Positions 8,016-16,735 are shown, numbered from the stretch's first letter. The stretch is 64,000 nt of DNA from Myxococcales bacterium (GCA_020633625.1 JACKDJ010000015.1:36295-100294); one strand, 5' to 3'. The notes: generated by a model not told the origin, from the letters alone. Translations and numbers: made by a program.

Positions 8016-10340
8016 GTGGAAACCGCGCCCGCGACGCAGGCAGCGTCTCTCAGGATCGCCGGCATGCACTGCGCGGCGTGCGTGACGCGAGCCGAGCGGG
8101 TCATCTGCGCCCAGCCGGGGGTTGCCGGCGCGTCAGTCAACCTGCTGTCGGAGCGGGCAGAGCTGCAGGTGCACCCCGACGCGGACCTCGCCGCGGTCGC
8201 GGCCGCGCTCGACAGGGCGGGCTTTCCATCGGTACCGATCGACGGCAGCTCAGCAGCCGCGGCACTCGTCGCGGCCGAACCCGACGAGCGCTGGGGAGCA
8301 CGGATCGCGTTCTCGTTGGCGGTCGCCGCCGCGGCGATGGTGCTCTCCATGCCGTTGATGCACGACGACCCCGTCGGCCCGCTCGCCGCTGCGATCGCGC
8401 CCCTGCACCGGGCGTTCGGCGCCCTCACCCCGTGGGCGTCGGAGATCCCGCACGGCGCGCTTCGCTGGCTGTTGCTAGCGCTCGACGTCCCGGTGATGAC
8501 GTGGGCCGGGCGTCACTTCTACGTCCGCGCCGTCGCAGCGCTTCGCCACGGCGCGGCCGACATGAACGTCCTGGTCGCGCTCGGCACTCTCGCGGCGTTT
8601 GGGCTCTCTACCGCCGTGACCGTTGCCCCACGTTGGTTTGCGGCCCACGGGCTCCCGACGGGGGTCTGGTTCGAGGTCGTGCCGTCCGTGATCGGGCTGC
8701 TGATGTTCGGCAACGCGCTCGAGGCGAGGGCCAAGGTCCGCGCCACCGAGGCGCTCCGCGAGCTGGCCGGTCTGCAGCCGGCTACTGCCCACGTCGTTCG
8801 CGCTGATGGCGAGCTCGTCGAGATCCCGGTCACGCTCGTCACGCGCGCCGACCGCGTCTTCGTGCGGCCCGGTGACGCGATCCCGGTCGACGGCGTCGTA
8901 GAATCCGGCACGACCGTCGTCGACGAGTCCCTGCTGACCGGGGAGTCCGTGCCCGTCTCGCGCGGCCCGGGCGACGCCGTCGTCGGCGGCACTACGAACG
9001 GCGACGGAGGGCTCGTCGTGCGCCCGACCGCTCTCGGTGCCGATGCGGCGCTCGCGAAGATGCTGCGGATGGTCGAGGCTGCCCAGGCCGCAAAGCCGCG
9101 GGCGCAGCGGATCGCCGATCAGGTCGCAGCCGTCTTCGTCCCCGTGGTCGTCGTGATCGCCCTGGCGGCCGCCCTGATCTGGCTCGCGGCGGGCCCTGAG
9201 CCTCGCTGGGGGTTCGCGGCGCACGCGCTCGTCACGGTCCTCGTGATCGCGTGCCCGTGCGCGATGGGGCTCGCGGTGCCGACGGCGATCACGGTTGCGA
9301 CCGGCGACGCGGCGCGGGCCGGCGTGCTTGTCCGCACCGGAGCGGTCCTCGAGCGTGCATGGGCGATCGACACCGTCGTGTTCGACAAGACCGGCACTCT
9401 CACGCTGGGCCGTCCCGACGTTGTCGGCGTCATCGCCGCGCCCGGCGAAGACGCAGAGACGGTCCTGTCGACCGCCGCGGCGCTCGGGAGGACCTCTTCG
9501 CACCCGCTGGCACAGGCGATCGTCGCCCGCGCCGGCACCAGCACCCCGGGCGCCGTCGCCCAAGACGTGCGGGTCGTACCGGGGCAGGGTGTCGAAGGAC
9601 GCCTCGGCGACTCGGTCGTTCGAATGGGCTCGACGCCGTTCTGCGAAGTCGGCGGCGTCGCGTGGATCGACGAAGCGCGGGAGCAGGATCCCCTGGCGAG
9701 CCTGGTGGCCGTGTCACGCGGTGGCGTCACGCTCGGCATCATACTGCTGCGCGACTCCGCCCGACCCGGGGCCGCCGCGGCGATAGCCGGACTTCGTCGC
9801 CGCGGCGTCCGGGTGATCCTCGCGAGCGGAGATCGCCAGCCGGTCGTCGCTGCCCTTGCCTCCGAGCTGGGCATCGACGACGCGCGGGCCGCGCTGACGC
9901 CGGCCGACAAGGCGGAGCTCGTCGCGGCCGAGAGGATGAAGGGCCACGTGGTGGCCGTCGTCGGCGACGGGGTAAACGACTCGGTGGCGCTCGCGGCCGC
10001 CGACCTCGGGGTCGCGATCGGGGGCGGCGCCGCCGCTGCTGCCGCCGCCGCCGATGTGACGTTGGTCCACGCCGATCTCGCCGCGGTCGACGCGCTGATC
10101 GAGCTCTCGCGCCGCACGCGCGCCGTCATCCGACAGAACCTTGCGTGGGCCCTCGGCTACAACGTCCTCGGGATCCCGATCGCGGCTGGCGCTCTCTACC
10201 CGACGTACGGGGTCCTGCTCCCGCCCATCTTCGCGAGCGGCGCGATGGCGATCAGCTCTGTGTGCGTCGTAGTAAACGCACTCCGGCTACGCGGCGCGAC
10301 GCCCGCCGCGATGCGCGCGGCGCGAGGTCGTGCCCCCTGA
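8016..10340 (+). CDS. copA: Copper-exporting P1B-type ATPase
   Basis: About 774 aa inner-membrane pump that expels Cu(I) using ATP. One N-terminal heavy-metal domain has the ligand motif GMHCAAC (Cys 19 and 22). Membrane helices follow; the ion-path motif CPC (IACPCAMGLA, about residues 413-415) lies in the sixth helix. The actuator has LLTGES, the phosphorylation loop DKTGTLT (Asp about 457), the nucleotide domain SSHPLAQAI, and the hinge GDGVNDS. GTG at 8016 starts the frame; no better start lies upstream in frame. The gene stands alone, with no adjacent regulator or chaperone. The poly-Ala stretch after the hinge (GGGAAAAAAAADV) is unusual but in frame. Confidence 0.96.
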   Translation: METAPATQAASLRIAGMHCAACVTRAERVICAQPGVAGASVNLLSERAELQVHPDADLAAVAAALDRAGFPSVPIDGSSAAAALVAAEPDERWGARIAFSLAVAAAAMVLSMPLMHDDPVGPLAAAIAPLHRAFGALTPWASEIPHGALRWLLLALDVPVMTWAGRHFYVRAVAALRHGAADMNVLVALGTLAAFGLSTAVTVAPRWFAAHGLPTGVWFEVVPSVIGLLMFGNALEARAKVRATEALRELAGLQPATAHVVRADGELVEIPVTLVTRADRVFVRPGDAIPVDGVVESGTTVVDESLLTGESVPVSRGPGDAVVGGTTNGDGGLVVRPTALGADAALAKMLRMVEAAQAAKPRAQRIADQVAAVFVPVVVVIALAAALIWLAAGPEPRWGFAAHALVTVLVIACPCAMGLAVPTAITVATGDAARAGVLVRTGAVLERAWAIDTVVFDKTGTLTLGRPDVVGVIAAPGEDAETVLSTAAALGRTSSHPLAQAIVARAGTSTPGAVAQDVRVVPGQGVEGRLGDSVVRMGSTPFCEVGGVAWIDEAREQDPLASLVAVSRGGVTLGIILLRDSARPGAAAAIAGLRRRGVRVILASGDRQPVVAALASELGIDDARAALTPADKAELVAAERMKGHVVAVVGDGVNDSVALAAADLGVAIGGGAAAAAAAADVTLVHADLAAVDALIELSRRTRAVIRQNLAWALGYNVLGIPIAAGALYPTYGVLLPPIFASGAMAISSVCVVVNALRLRGATPAAMRAARGRAP

Positions 10341-10368
10341 GCAGACTCCGGCTCGGCCTCGACGGCGC

Positions 10369-10605
10369 TCAGCCGCCCGAGCGAGCCTTGCGTGCGTCCT
10401 TGCGGCGGCGACGCTCGGCGTCGCGGCGCTTGCGCTTGTCCTTCACGCTCGGCTTCTCGTAGTGCCGACGGGTCTTCAGCTCCTTCAGCACACCCTCGCG
10501 GGCGAGCAGACGCTTCAGCTGAGAGATCGCTCTCTGCACATTGTCCCGCTCGACTCGAACCTCGATCGGGCCTAGCTCTGATTCATCGCGGCGCTTCTCG
10601 CTCAC
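10369..10605 (-). CDS. rpsU: 30S ribosomal protein bS21
   Basis: 78 aa. The sequence matches bS21 through IEVRVERDN, QRAISQLKRLL and the Arg/Lys-rich tail (KPSVKDKRKRRDAERRRR). bS21 sits on the 30S platform near the anti-Shine-Dalgarno helix and aids initiation. The gene is slightly longer than the usual 60-70 aa because of an N-terminal extension. It converges on copA with a 28-base gap. An 80-90-base leader separates it from a TACAAT -10 element at 10698-10693, with a long hairpin just beyond. Confidence 0.96.
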   Translation of the reverse strand: MSEKRRDESELGPIEVRVERDNVQRAISQLKRLLAREGVLKELKTRRHYEKPSVKDKRKRRDAERRRRKDARKARSGG

Positions 10606-10692
10606 GTCTCGGACCTGGATGTCGTGTGTTCCGTCGTCTACCCCTAGGCGACGCCGCGCAATTCACTCGATACCGCGACGGGATGCAAGGAG

Positions 10693-10698
10693 ATTGTA
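10693..10698 (-). promoter_or_regulatory. Candidate -10 element for rpsU
   Basis: TACAAT on the minus strand, about 88 bases before the rpsU start. It is the best -10 match in the window, but no good -35 lies at 16-18 bases; instead that position falls inside the hairpin at 10703-10738. Confidence 0.4.
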
Positions 10699-10702
10699 TC
10701 CC

Positions 10703-10738
10703 GCGGTAGACGGCCGTACACATTCGGCAGTCTACCGC
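10703..10738. terminator. Long inverted repeat between the GNAT gene and rpsU
   Basis: Arms GCGGTAGAC (10703-10711) and GTCTACCGC (10730-10738) pair perfectly; after one mismatch the stem continues with GCCG (10713-10716) and CGGC (10725-10728), leaving an 8-base loop, TACACATT. The outer right arm contains the TAG stop of the acetyltransferase gene. No U-run follows on either strand, so it is not a classic intrinsic terminator. It may end transcription, protect the 3' end, or act as an operator over the rpsU -35 region. Confidence 0.55.
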
Positions 10739-11526
10739 CGAATCAGCTCGCCTTCGAAGTGGTCGCCGTAGTGCTGGAATCCGAAGCGGCGGTACGTCCG
10801 AAATGCCGGCGCGTTGTCCTCTGCGACGTCGAGCGTCACGAGCCCCACGCGGTCGAAGACCGCCGCCAGTAGCGCCCCGGTGCATGCCGCCGCGTAGCCA
10901 CGACCACGCCGCTCCGGATGCGTGACCAGGTTCCCGATCGCGGCGACGTCGAACGTCTCGGACACGTTGTGGACGCCCGCGATGCACGCGAGGACGCCGG
11001 TCTCGTCGCGAACCCCGAAGTACAGCCCGCTCTCGAGCTGGTACGGCTCGAAGAAGTTGTCGGGCCAGTGCGAGTACAGCGCGAGGATCTGCGCCGTATC
11101 ACGGTGAGACAATACCTCGACCTCGACCGCCGCCGACCCACTGACTTCGAGCGCGCGGTACTCCCCGCGAGTCAGCCCCATGCGGCTCACGCGGCGCAGC
11201 GATCCGCCCTCGTAGACGCCCAGCACTGCGTCGCGGTGGTCCTTTGCGATGTGACCGATGCACCGGTCGGGGAGCTGCTCGCGAAGCTCCCGAAGCACAG
11301 GACGGATGCCCTCGCGGCGCCCAGCCGTGAACAGCCCCGGGCGGCTCAACCCCGAGTAGATCAGAACGACAGAGCAGAGCTCGCCCTCGTCGTCGCGGTC
11401 GCCCAGCCACGTGCACTGGTCGGCGTATCGCGGGTCGAGATAGCCGAGCGCGTACGCGTTCGCGACCGCCTGCGTCCGAAGAAGCTCGGCGAGCTGGGTG
11501 CGGTTGGTGACGATCGACGCGGCCAT
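10732..11526 (-). CDS. GNAT-family N-acetyltransferase
   Basis: About 264 aa. The C-terminal half has the GNAT fold: the acetyl-CoA loop RRGRGYAAACTGAL, preceded by AIGNLVTHPE and followed by VTLDVAEDNAPAFRTYRRFGF, the usual motif B ending. The N-terminal half (LAELLRTQAVANAYALGYLDP) resembles the N-lobe of two-domain GNAT proteins. Substrate unknown. ATG at 11526 is chosen because the preceding in-frame stretch to 11664 is Arg/Ala-rich and non-conserved in character. It is divergent from the SRPBCC gene, and its stop codon lies in a strong hairpin. Confidence 0.88.
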   Translation of the reverse strand: MAASIVTNRTQLAELLRTQAVANAYALGYLDPRYADQCTWLGDRDDEGELCSVVLIYSGLSRPGLFTAGRREGIRPVLRELREQLPDRCIGHIAKDHRDAVLGVYEGGSLRRVSRMGLTRGEYRALEVSGSAAVEVEVLSHRDTAQILALYSHWPDNFFEPYQLESGLYFGVRDETGVLACIAGVHNVSETFDVAAIGNLVTHPERRGRGYAAACTGALLAAVFDRVGLVTLDVAEDNAPAFRTYRRFGFQHYGDHFEGELIRR

Positions 11527-11649
11527 CGCAGAGTCCGTTCGAGGCGCGCGCCGTCTACCCGACGCGGCCCCCGCTGTCCAGGCACCCTCCCGAATCACTA
11601 CCCGCCTCGTGTCCGAACGCACACTGGAACGGGCTCGGAACGGCGGGGA

Positions 11650-11677
11650 TTGTACCGTGGCCACCGGGTGCTATACC
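11650..11677 (+). promoter_or_regulatory. Candidate promoter of the SRPBCC gene
   Basis: TTGTAC at 11650-11655, a 16-base spacer and TATACC at 11672-11677, 37 bases before the ATG at 11715. The -10 is good, the -35 weak. Confidence 0.35.
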
Positions 11678-11714
11678 GAGGGTCTCCCGCACCGTCTTCG
11701 CCGAGAGCCTCTCG

Positions 11715-12323
11715 ATGCGTACAGCCACTTCGATCGTCGTCGCCGCCGTTCTGTGCGGCACCGCAACCACCGCCGCCGCCAACGAGATCCCCACGCCGAT
11801 CACCTCCAGCCAGTTCACCACGGTGGCCGGCGGTGAGGTCATCGTGGAAGCCGAGCGCGGAGAGCTAAACCGTGGAGTCGTCATCGGCCTCGTCCGCGCT
11901 CCGCAAGCCGACGTCGTCGCGATCGTCGCCGACACCGAGAACCACGAGCTCTGGTTCCCAGACACCGTCGAGTCTACCGAGGTCGAGAACAACGGAGACA
12001 CCGACCTCTCGACCGGTGTCACCGCGGTGCCGCTGCTCCGCGATCGAACCTGGACGCTCCGGGGACATCACACCCGCCCGCGCTACAACGGGATCCAGTG
12101 CGACCTGCTCGAGTACGAGTACGTCGAGGGCGGCGGCAACATGGACGACCTCTTCGGCTACTGGCTGATCTGCCCGTACGAGGGAAACACCGTCGTCAAG
12201 TACGTCATCAACGCCGACCTCGGTGTGTGGCTGCCGAACGCCGTCGTCACCTGGGCGCAGCGGCGCATGCTCCCGGGCATCATCGAGGGCATCCAGACCC
12301 GCTGGCAGACGCTGCACCCCTAG
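11715..12323 (+). CDS. Secreted SRPBCC (START-like) domain protein
   Basis: 202 aa. A signal peptide (MRTATSIVVAAVLCGTATTAAANE) is cleaved after about residue 22 and no lipobox is present, so a periplasmic or secreted protein is predicted. The mature part has the START/polyketide-cyclase-like SRPBCC pattern: ADVVAIVADTENHELWFPDTVES, a central strand region with charged turns, and a C-terminal helix (LPNAVVTWAQRRMLPGIIEGI). This fold binds a hydrophobic ligand, often a lipid. Ligand and partner are unknown, and no operon partner is visible; the next gene begins 69 bases on with its own candidate promoter. Confidence 0.75.
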   Translation: MRTATSIVVAAVLCGTATTAAANEIPTPITSSQFTTVAGGEVIVEAERGELNRGVVIGLVRAPQADVVAIVADTENHELWFPDTVESTEVENNGDTDLSTGVTAVPLLRDRTWTLRGHHTRPRYNGIQCDLLEYEYVEGGGNMDDLFGYWLICPYEGNTVVKYVINADLGVWLPNAVVTWAQRRMLPGIIEGIQTRWQTLHP

Positions 12324-12357
12324 CGCCCGTCGTACCACCGGCGGCGGCGGCCCCCGC

Positions 12358-12386
12358 TTGTCGCCCGCCGCCGCTACAGGTACAAC
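12358..12386 (+). promoter_or_regulatory. Candidate promoter giving a leaderless mRNA for the radical SAM operon
   Basis: TTGTCG at 12358-12363, a 17-base spacer and TACAAC at 12381-12386. Only six bases separate the -10 from the ATG at 12393, and no ribosome site is present, so transcription is predicted to start at or within a base or two of the start codon. Confidence 0.45.
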
Positions 12387-12392
12387 GGCCTC

Positions 12393-12755
12393 ATGTCGGT
12401 GCCCGACGGCGTCCAGTCCATCGTTGAAGCCCTCGGCTCGGCCCTCGCTGCCGAGTTCGGCGGGCCGGCGTTCCCCGCGAACGGCTACACGTTCACGCAG
12501 ACGCTGCCGCGCCACTTCATGCGCTACGTGCCCGTCGCGGAGTTCGCGCGCGACGACACGACGGTCTGCTTCATCGTGACGCCCACTGACCCAGGTGAAC
12601 GCACCTACAAGCGGACCCGAAGCTACGACATCGTCTACTTCTCCGAAGACGTCCCAGACGATGATCAGCACATCATCTACGCCCGCGATCGCGCGATGAT
12701 CGACGCCTTCTGCGCCTGGCTCGCCCGCTGGGACGCGGCGCGCGAGGGCGCGTGA
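12393..12755 (+). CDS. Hypothetical protein coupled to a radical SAM gene
   Basis: 120 aa, not recognised. Soluble, no signal peptide; mixed alpha/beta by eye, with an aromatic-rich core (RHFMRYVPVAEFARDD, TYKRTRSYDIVYFSED) and a C-terminal amphipathic helix (DAFCAWLARWDAA). A single Cys in that helix and one in TTVCFIVTP are not a metal motif. Its TGA overlaps the GTG of the radical SAM gene (GTGA), so the pair is co-translated and the protein is probably a partner, substrate-binding subunit or regulator of the enzyme. The start rests on the frame, the lack of an upstream alternative and the leaderless promoter geometry. Confidence 0.75.
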   Translation: MSVPDGVQSIVEALGSALAAEFGGPAFPANGYTFTQTLPRHFMRYVPVAEFARDDTTVCFIVTPTDPGERTYKRTRSYDIVYFSEDVPDDDQHIIYARDRAMIDAFCAWLARWDAAREGA

Positions 12756-14515
12756 GCGAGCTCGTCACCAACGACGACGCGCCGCACGCGCTCGTCCCGC
12801 TGCGACACGGCGCCTGGTCGTGCAAGACGATCCGGCTCGCCGGCCCCAACCGCGTCGACGTCCGCTTCGAGCTCGCCGGCGCTCCCGACTGGGTCCAGGT
12901 GTCGATCCTCCCACGCGACACCGCCGGACCCGTGTTTGCCAGGCTACAGCACTGCGCGGTGAAGTACGACGGCGCGCTGTCGAGCCGGGACCAGGCCCGT
13001 CGCGAAGAGGTCGCCGCGCTCGTGTCGTCCGTCGGAACGTCGATGGACGCCCTCCTCGCCGCCGCCCCCGGCGCCACCATCGCCGAGGCGCTTGGCGGAG
13101 CGCGGCGCCGCGGCGAGGCCGTCTTCTCGCGCGAGCTACTGCGCGGAATGCTCGCCCCGGAGATCGTCGAGGGTGTCCCGATCGCCGAGGGCTACGCGCT
13201 GTCGGACGTCTTCCCCAGCTCCTACCTCCAGCGCTCTCAGTCCGAGGAGCTCGAGCTCGTCATCGAGTTCCGCCGCGACGTCGACGGCCGCCGCATGCTG
13301 CTCATCGTCGGCCGCCGTGACGACAGCAAGCCGACCTTCGCGACGACGACGCACTTCTCGATCTCGTACCTCAGCCTCGGCGTCGCAGACGCGCCGGGCG
13401 CCGAGGCCGTGAGAACGCTGTGCGCGTTCGTACTTCAGCTCCGCGACCACGAAGGGCTGGAGATCGAGTTCCCAAAGGCCGGCGCCGATCTCCCGGTGGC
13501 GCTCCTCCCGGCGCCGGTCTCCGACGTGCCGCCCGCGCCGCCGAACAAAGAGGAGTTGAACCTCGCGATCAACTCCGACTGCGGGCAGTCCTGCGCCTTC
13601 TGCTCGATCAAGGAGACCGCGCCCGCGGAAGACGGCGGCGAGCGCGCGCTCCTTCGGTTCAAGGCCGACCTCGAGTCGAACTGGCGCCGCGGCGTCCGGG
13701 TGCTGCGGCTCAACGGCTACGACCCACTCACGTTCTCGCAGGTCCTCCCGCTCCTGCGCTACGCGACCGACGTGGGCTACGAAGAGACCCACGTCTTCTC
13801 GCCGTGCACCGTCCTCGCCGACCCGGACTTCTGTGACCGCGTCGTCGACGCGATGACGCCCGGGCGCCGCTTCAACGTGCCGCTCTACTCGCTCGACCCC
13901 GCGGCACACGACGCGATGGTCGGTCGGCCGGGCGCGCACGCGCTCGTCCTTCGCGCGATCGAGAACCTCCTCGAGCGTGTCGGGCCCGAGAGCATCTGGA
14001 TCCTCAGCGTCTCGATCCGCGAGCGCCTCGGAGACCTCGTCGATGTCGCGCGCTACGCCGCGAAGCGCGGGATCGCATTCCATCCGCATCTGCCGTATCC
14101 GTCGTTCGAGTCGCGCGCCGACCGCTTCTTCAAGGCGACGCCGCGCCTGAGCGAGGTCGCCGACGCGCTCGCCGTCGCGCAGCGCGAGGGCCTGCGCATC
14201 GATGTCAACGGCATGGTCCCGTGCCTGACCATGCGCGCGATGCGGACCGCCGGGATTCGGGTTCGCGACTGGATCGACGTCCCCGAGCGGCAGCCTCCCG
14301 TCCCCGGCACCGAGTACCGGGACGAGAAGTTCCGGCACCTCGCGTCCGAAGAGGAGCACGGCGCCTTCCACGCCGCGACCGTCGACTGCCCGTACGCTCC
14401 CGAGTGCGTCCTCGCCGAAGCATGCCCTGCGAGCCTGCTGCGCGGCTACGTCGAGCTGTTCGGCATCGACGAGATCAAGCCCGTCTCGCTGCGCGAGCTC
14501 ATCGACGCCAGCTAG
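12752..14515 (+). CDS. Radical SAM protein with long N-terminal domain
   Basis: 587 aa. The radical SAM cluster motif is CGQSCAFC (Cys 277, 281, 284), which binds the 4Fe-4S cluster that cleaves S-adenosylmethionine. The TIM-barrel part continues with VRVLRLNGYDPLTF and RRFNVPLYSLDPAAHDAMVG, as in radical SAM proteins that act on peptides or small molecules. The C-terminus has a second Cys set (DCPYAPECVLAEACP) that could hold an auxiliary cluster. The first 270 residues match no family I know. GTG start overlaps the upstream stop. Reaction unknown; a peptide or cofactor modification is possible but unproven. Confidence 0.88.
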   Translation: MSELVTNDDAPHALVPLRHGAWSCKTIRLAGPNRVDVRFELAGAPDWVQVSILPRDTAGPVFARLQHCAVKYDGALSSRDQARREEVAALVSSVGTSMDALLAAAPGATIAEALGGARRRGEAVFSRELLRGMLAPEIVEGVPIAEGYALSDVFPSSYLQRSQSEELELVIEFRRDVDGRRMLLIVGRRDDSKPTFATTTHFSISYLSLGVADAPGAEAVRTLCAFVLQLRDHEGLEIEFPKAGADLPVALLPAPVSDVPPAPPNKEELNLAINSDCGQSCAFCSIKETAPAEDGGERALLRFKADLESNWRRGVRVLRLNGYDPLTFSQVLPLLRYATDVGYEETHVFSPCTVLADPDFCDRVVDAMTPGRRFNVPLYSLDPAAHDAMVGRPGAHALVLRAIENLLERVGPESIWILSVSIRERLGDLVDVARYAAKRGIAFHPHLPYPSFESRADRFFKATPRLSEVADALAVAQREGLRIDVNGMVPCLTMRAMRTAGIRVRDWIDVPERQPPVPGTEYRDEKFRHLASEEEHGAFHAATVDCPYAPECVLAEACPASLLRGYVELFGIDEIKPVSLRELIDAS

Positions 14516-14542
14516 CCACGTCGACCCCGCGCTACCCCACGC

Positions 14543-16735
14543 TCAGTGCGTGAGAGCGTCGTCGTCGTCGCTGTCGCAGCAGCTCGCCGAGGTCGGCCAG
14601 TCCGCCGCAGGGTCCTCTACCGGGCGCGTACAGGCCTGAATGGAGCCGTCGTACCATCCGTCGTGATCGCGGTCGCGGTAGTACGTCGTCTTGGGGCTGC
14701 ACAGCCCGTCGTCGCGCGTCCCGTTGCAGTCGTTGTCGTAGCCGTCGAGCACCTCTGGACCCCCGCCGACCCGAGCGCGTGCCGTCGAGTCGTCGCAGTC
14801 GTTGTCGTTGCCAGCGTACCGGATCGTCTCGAAGCAGATGAAGCCGATGCCGATGCAGAGATCCGGCGGCTGAGTGCACGACGTGACCACGAAAGGCGGG
14901 ATCACGACCGGGGTCTCGGCGCCCTGGCCGTCCTCGTCGGTGTCCCAGTACCAGAGCGTCGCGTCGATCGCTGTGGACTCGTTCACGACGGTGTCGCAGT
15001 TGTCGTCGTACGCCGTCGAGCACCGCTCCGGCGCGCCGGGGTTCACGTCACGATTCGAGTCCGCGCAGTCGCCGCCCCGGCGCACTGTCCCCGGGGGCTG
15101 CGTGCACGCGATGACCTCGGCGTCGCCATAGGTGTCGCCGTCGTTGTCGACGTAGAAGACCGTGCCCACGCCGTCGTCGGCGACCCCGTTGCAGTCGTTG
15201 TCGAGCTCGTCGCATGTCTCGGCGAGACCCGGACGGCGAAGCTCCGTGGTGTCGTCGCAGTCGCCCGCATTCGTGCGATACCCGTCGGGGAGGGCGCACG
15301 CCTGGATCGTCACGTCCGCGTTCCCGAACGTGTCGCCGTCGGCGTCGCGGTAGTACGTTGTCGAGACACCCTCGTCCGCGACACGGTCGCAGTCCTGATC
15401 GGTCCCGTCGCAGATCTCGGGCACCCCGGGGTGGCGACCAAACTCGCCGTCGGCGCAGTCGAGGTCGTTCGAGACGTAGCCCTCGGGTTGGGCGCAGGCG
15501 CGCGTCGACGCCGCAGCATCGCCGTAGGTGTCGCCGTCGAAGTCGCGATACCAGGTCGGCGCATCGATGGCGCCCATCTCGTCGATCCCGCCTGCGCAAT
15601 TGTCGTCGTAGCCGTTGCAGCGCTCCTCAACGGCGGGGTTCACGGCGAAGGCCCGATCGTCGCAGTCGCCGGCGCGCGCGACGCGTCCGGGGATCGGGTT
15701 GCAAGCGATGACGGAGTCGTCGCCCGTGCCCCAGCCGTCGCCGTCGAAGTCGAGGTACCAAAGCGACATCCCGCCCGCGCCGTCGTCGATCTCGCCGTTG
15801 CAGTCGTTGTCGGCGCCGTCACAGACTTCGGCCGCGCCGGGATTCGTGCCACGCGCGCCGTCATCGCAGTCGTCGCCGTCTGCGACGTACCCAGCCGGCG
15901 CGGAGCACGCGGTCACCGCGTCGCCGGCGTCCCCGTAGCGGTCCTCGTCTAGGTCGCGGAACCACGTCCGCGCGTCCGTCGCCTCCTCGTCGACGTCACC
16001 GTCGCAGTCGTTGTCGTCGTCGTCGCACAGCTCTGCAGAAGCAGGCACTCTCGGCACGCAGTCGATCAGCCCCGCTCGGCATGTCAGGCGACCCTCCGCA
16101 CAGACGCCCGGGAACCCGGTCGCGCAGTCGTCGCCCTCCTCGATGGGGTTGTCGTCGACGCGTCCGTCACAGTCGTCGTCGGTGCCGTTGCAGGTCTCGG
16201 TCGCTCCAGGGCTGATCGTGTCGTTGTCGTCGTCGCAGTCGGCGCCCCGGCAGCCAGGCCCGACACCGAAGCCGTCGCCGTCGGCGTCGACGCAGAAGTC
16301 CGGGTCGAGGCAGACGCTGTACGCGGTCTCGCCGTCGGTGATCGTCACGCAGTCCAGACCGTCGGGGCAGGGCATGTCGGTCCCGCACGCCTCCGCACAG
16401 AAGCCGCCGCCTTCACCGGGAACGAGATCGACACAGAGCTCGCTCGCAGGGCAGTCGTCGGAGATCTCGCAGCTGCCGTCCGATGTATCCGGCTCTGCGT
16501 CGTCGTCGACCTCGCCGACGTCTAGCGGCGCGACGTCCGCCGGGGCAATCTCTGCCGCTGCGTCGTCGATCGGCCTGATGTCCGGCCGACCCCCCGCGTC
16601 GTCGCCGCCGCCGGGCGGTGAGTCACCGCAGCCGCTGACCAGCGCCGCCATCACTGCCGCGGTCAGCCCGCGACGATGCCAACGCGCTCCGCTCGGGAGC
16701 GGGGGGGCAGGGGGCCGGCGGATCGCGAATGACAT
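14543..16735 (-). CDS. MopE-type aspartate/cysteine repeat lipoprotein
   Basis: About 730 aa. A signal peptide ends in lipobox VSGC (residues 33-36), followed by an Asp/Pro/Ala linker. The body is about nine repeats of a DCDD...PGA.E.C.G.DDDCDG type, each paired with a WYRDxDxDxxGD segment. This is the putative metal-binding MopE motif (PF11617 type), expected to bind calcium in the acidic DxDxDG loops and to be held by disulfides. The N-terminal part has an extra Cys cluster (CEISDDCPASELCVD). ATG at 16735 follows GGGAG at nine bases; the frame extends to 16804 but without a signal sequence. Surface or matrix protein; function unknown. Confidence 0.88.
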   Translation of the reverse strand: MSFAIRRPPAPPLPSGARWHRRGLTAAVMAALVSGCGDSPPGGGDDAGGRPDIRPIDDAAAEIAPADVAPLDVGEVDDDAEPDTSDGSCEISDDCPASELCVDLVPGEGGGFCAEACGTDMPCPDGLDCVTITDGETAYSVCLDPDFCVDADGDGFGVGPGCRGADCDDDNDTISPGATETCNGTDDDCDGRVDDNPIEEGDDCATGFPGVCAEGRLTCRAGLIDCVPRVPASAELCDDDDNDCDGDVDEEATDARTWFRDLDEDRYGDAGDAVTACSAPAGYVADGDDCDDGARGTNPGAAEVCDGADNDCNGEIDDGAGGMSLWYLDFDGDGWGTGDDSVIACNPIPGRVARAGDCDDRAFAVNPAVEERCNGYDDNCAGGIDEMGAIDAPTWYRDFDGDTYGDAAASTRACAQPEGYVSNDLDCADGEFGRHPGVPEICDGTDQDCDRVADEGVSTTYYRDADGDTFGNADVTIQACALPDGYRTNAGDCDDTTELRRPGLAETCDELDNDCNGVADDGVGTVFYVDNDGDTYGDAEVIACTQPPGTVRRGGDCADSNRDVNPGAPERCSTAYDDNCDTVVNESTAIDATLWYWDTDEDGQGAETPVVIPPFVVTSCTQPPDLCIGIGFICFETIRYAGNDNDCDDSTARARVGGGPEVLDGYDNDCNGTRDDGLCSPKTTYYRDRDHDGWYDGSIQACTRPVEDPAADWPTSASCCDSDDDDALTH

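Noticed and set aside
7298..8428. N-terminal extension of the 1004-aa frame ending at 5414
   Set aside because: It overlaps the YkgJ-type gene and the start of copA and is Arg/Pro-rich; the GTG at 7297 with GTGA overlap is the better start.
14543..16735. Regularly spaced repeats that might be a CRISPR array or DNA satellite
   Set aside because: The repeats are protein-level modules with differing DNA; no identical direct repeats or uniform spacers.
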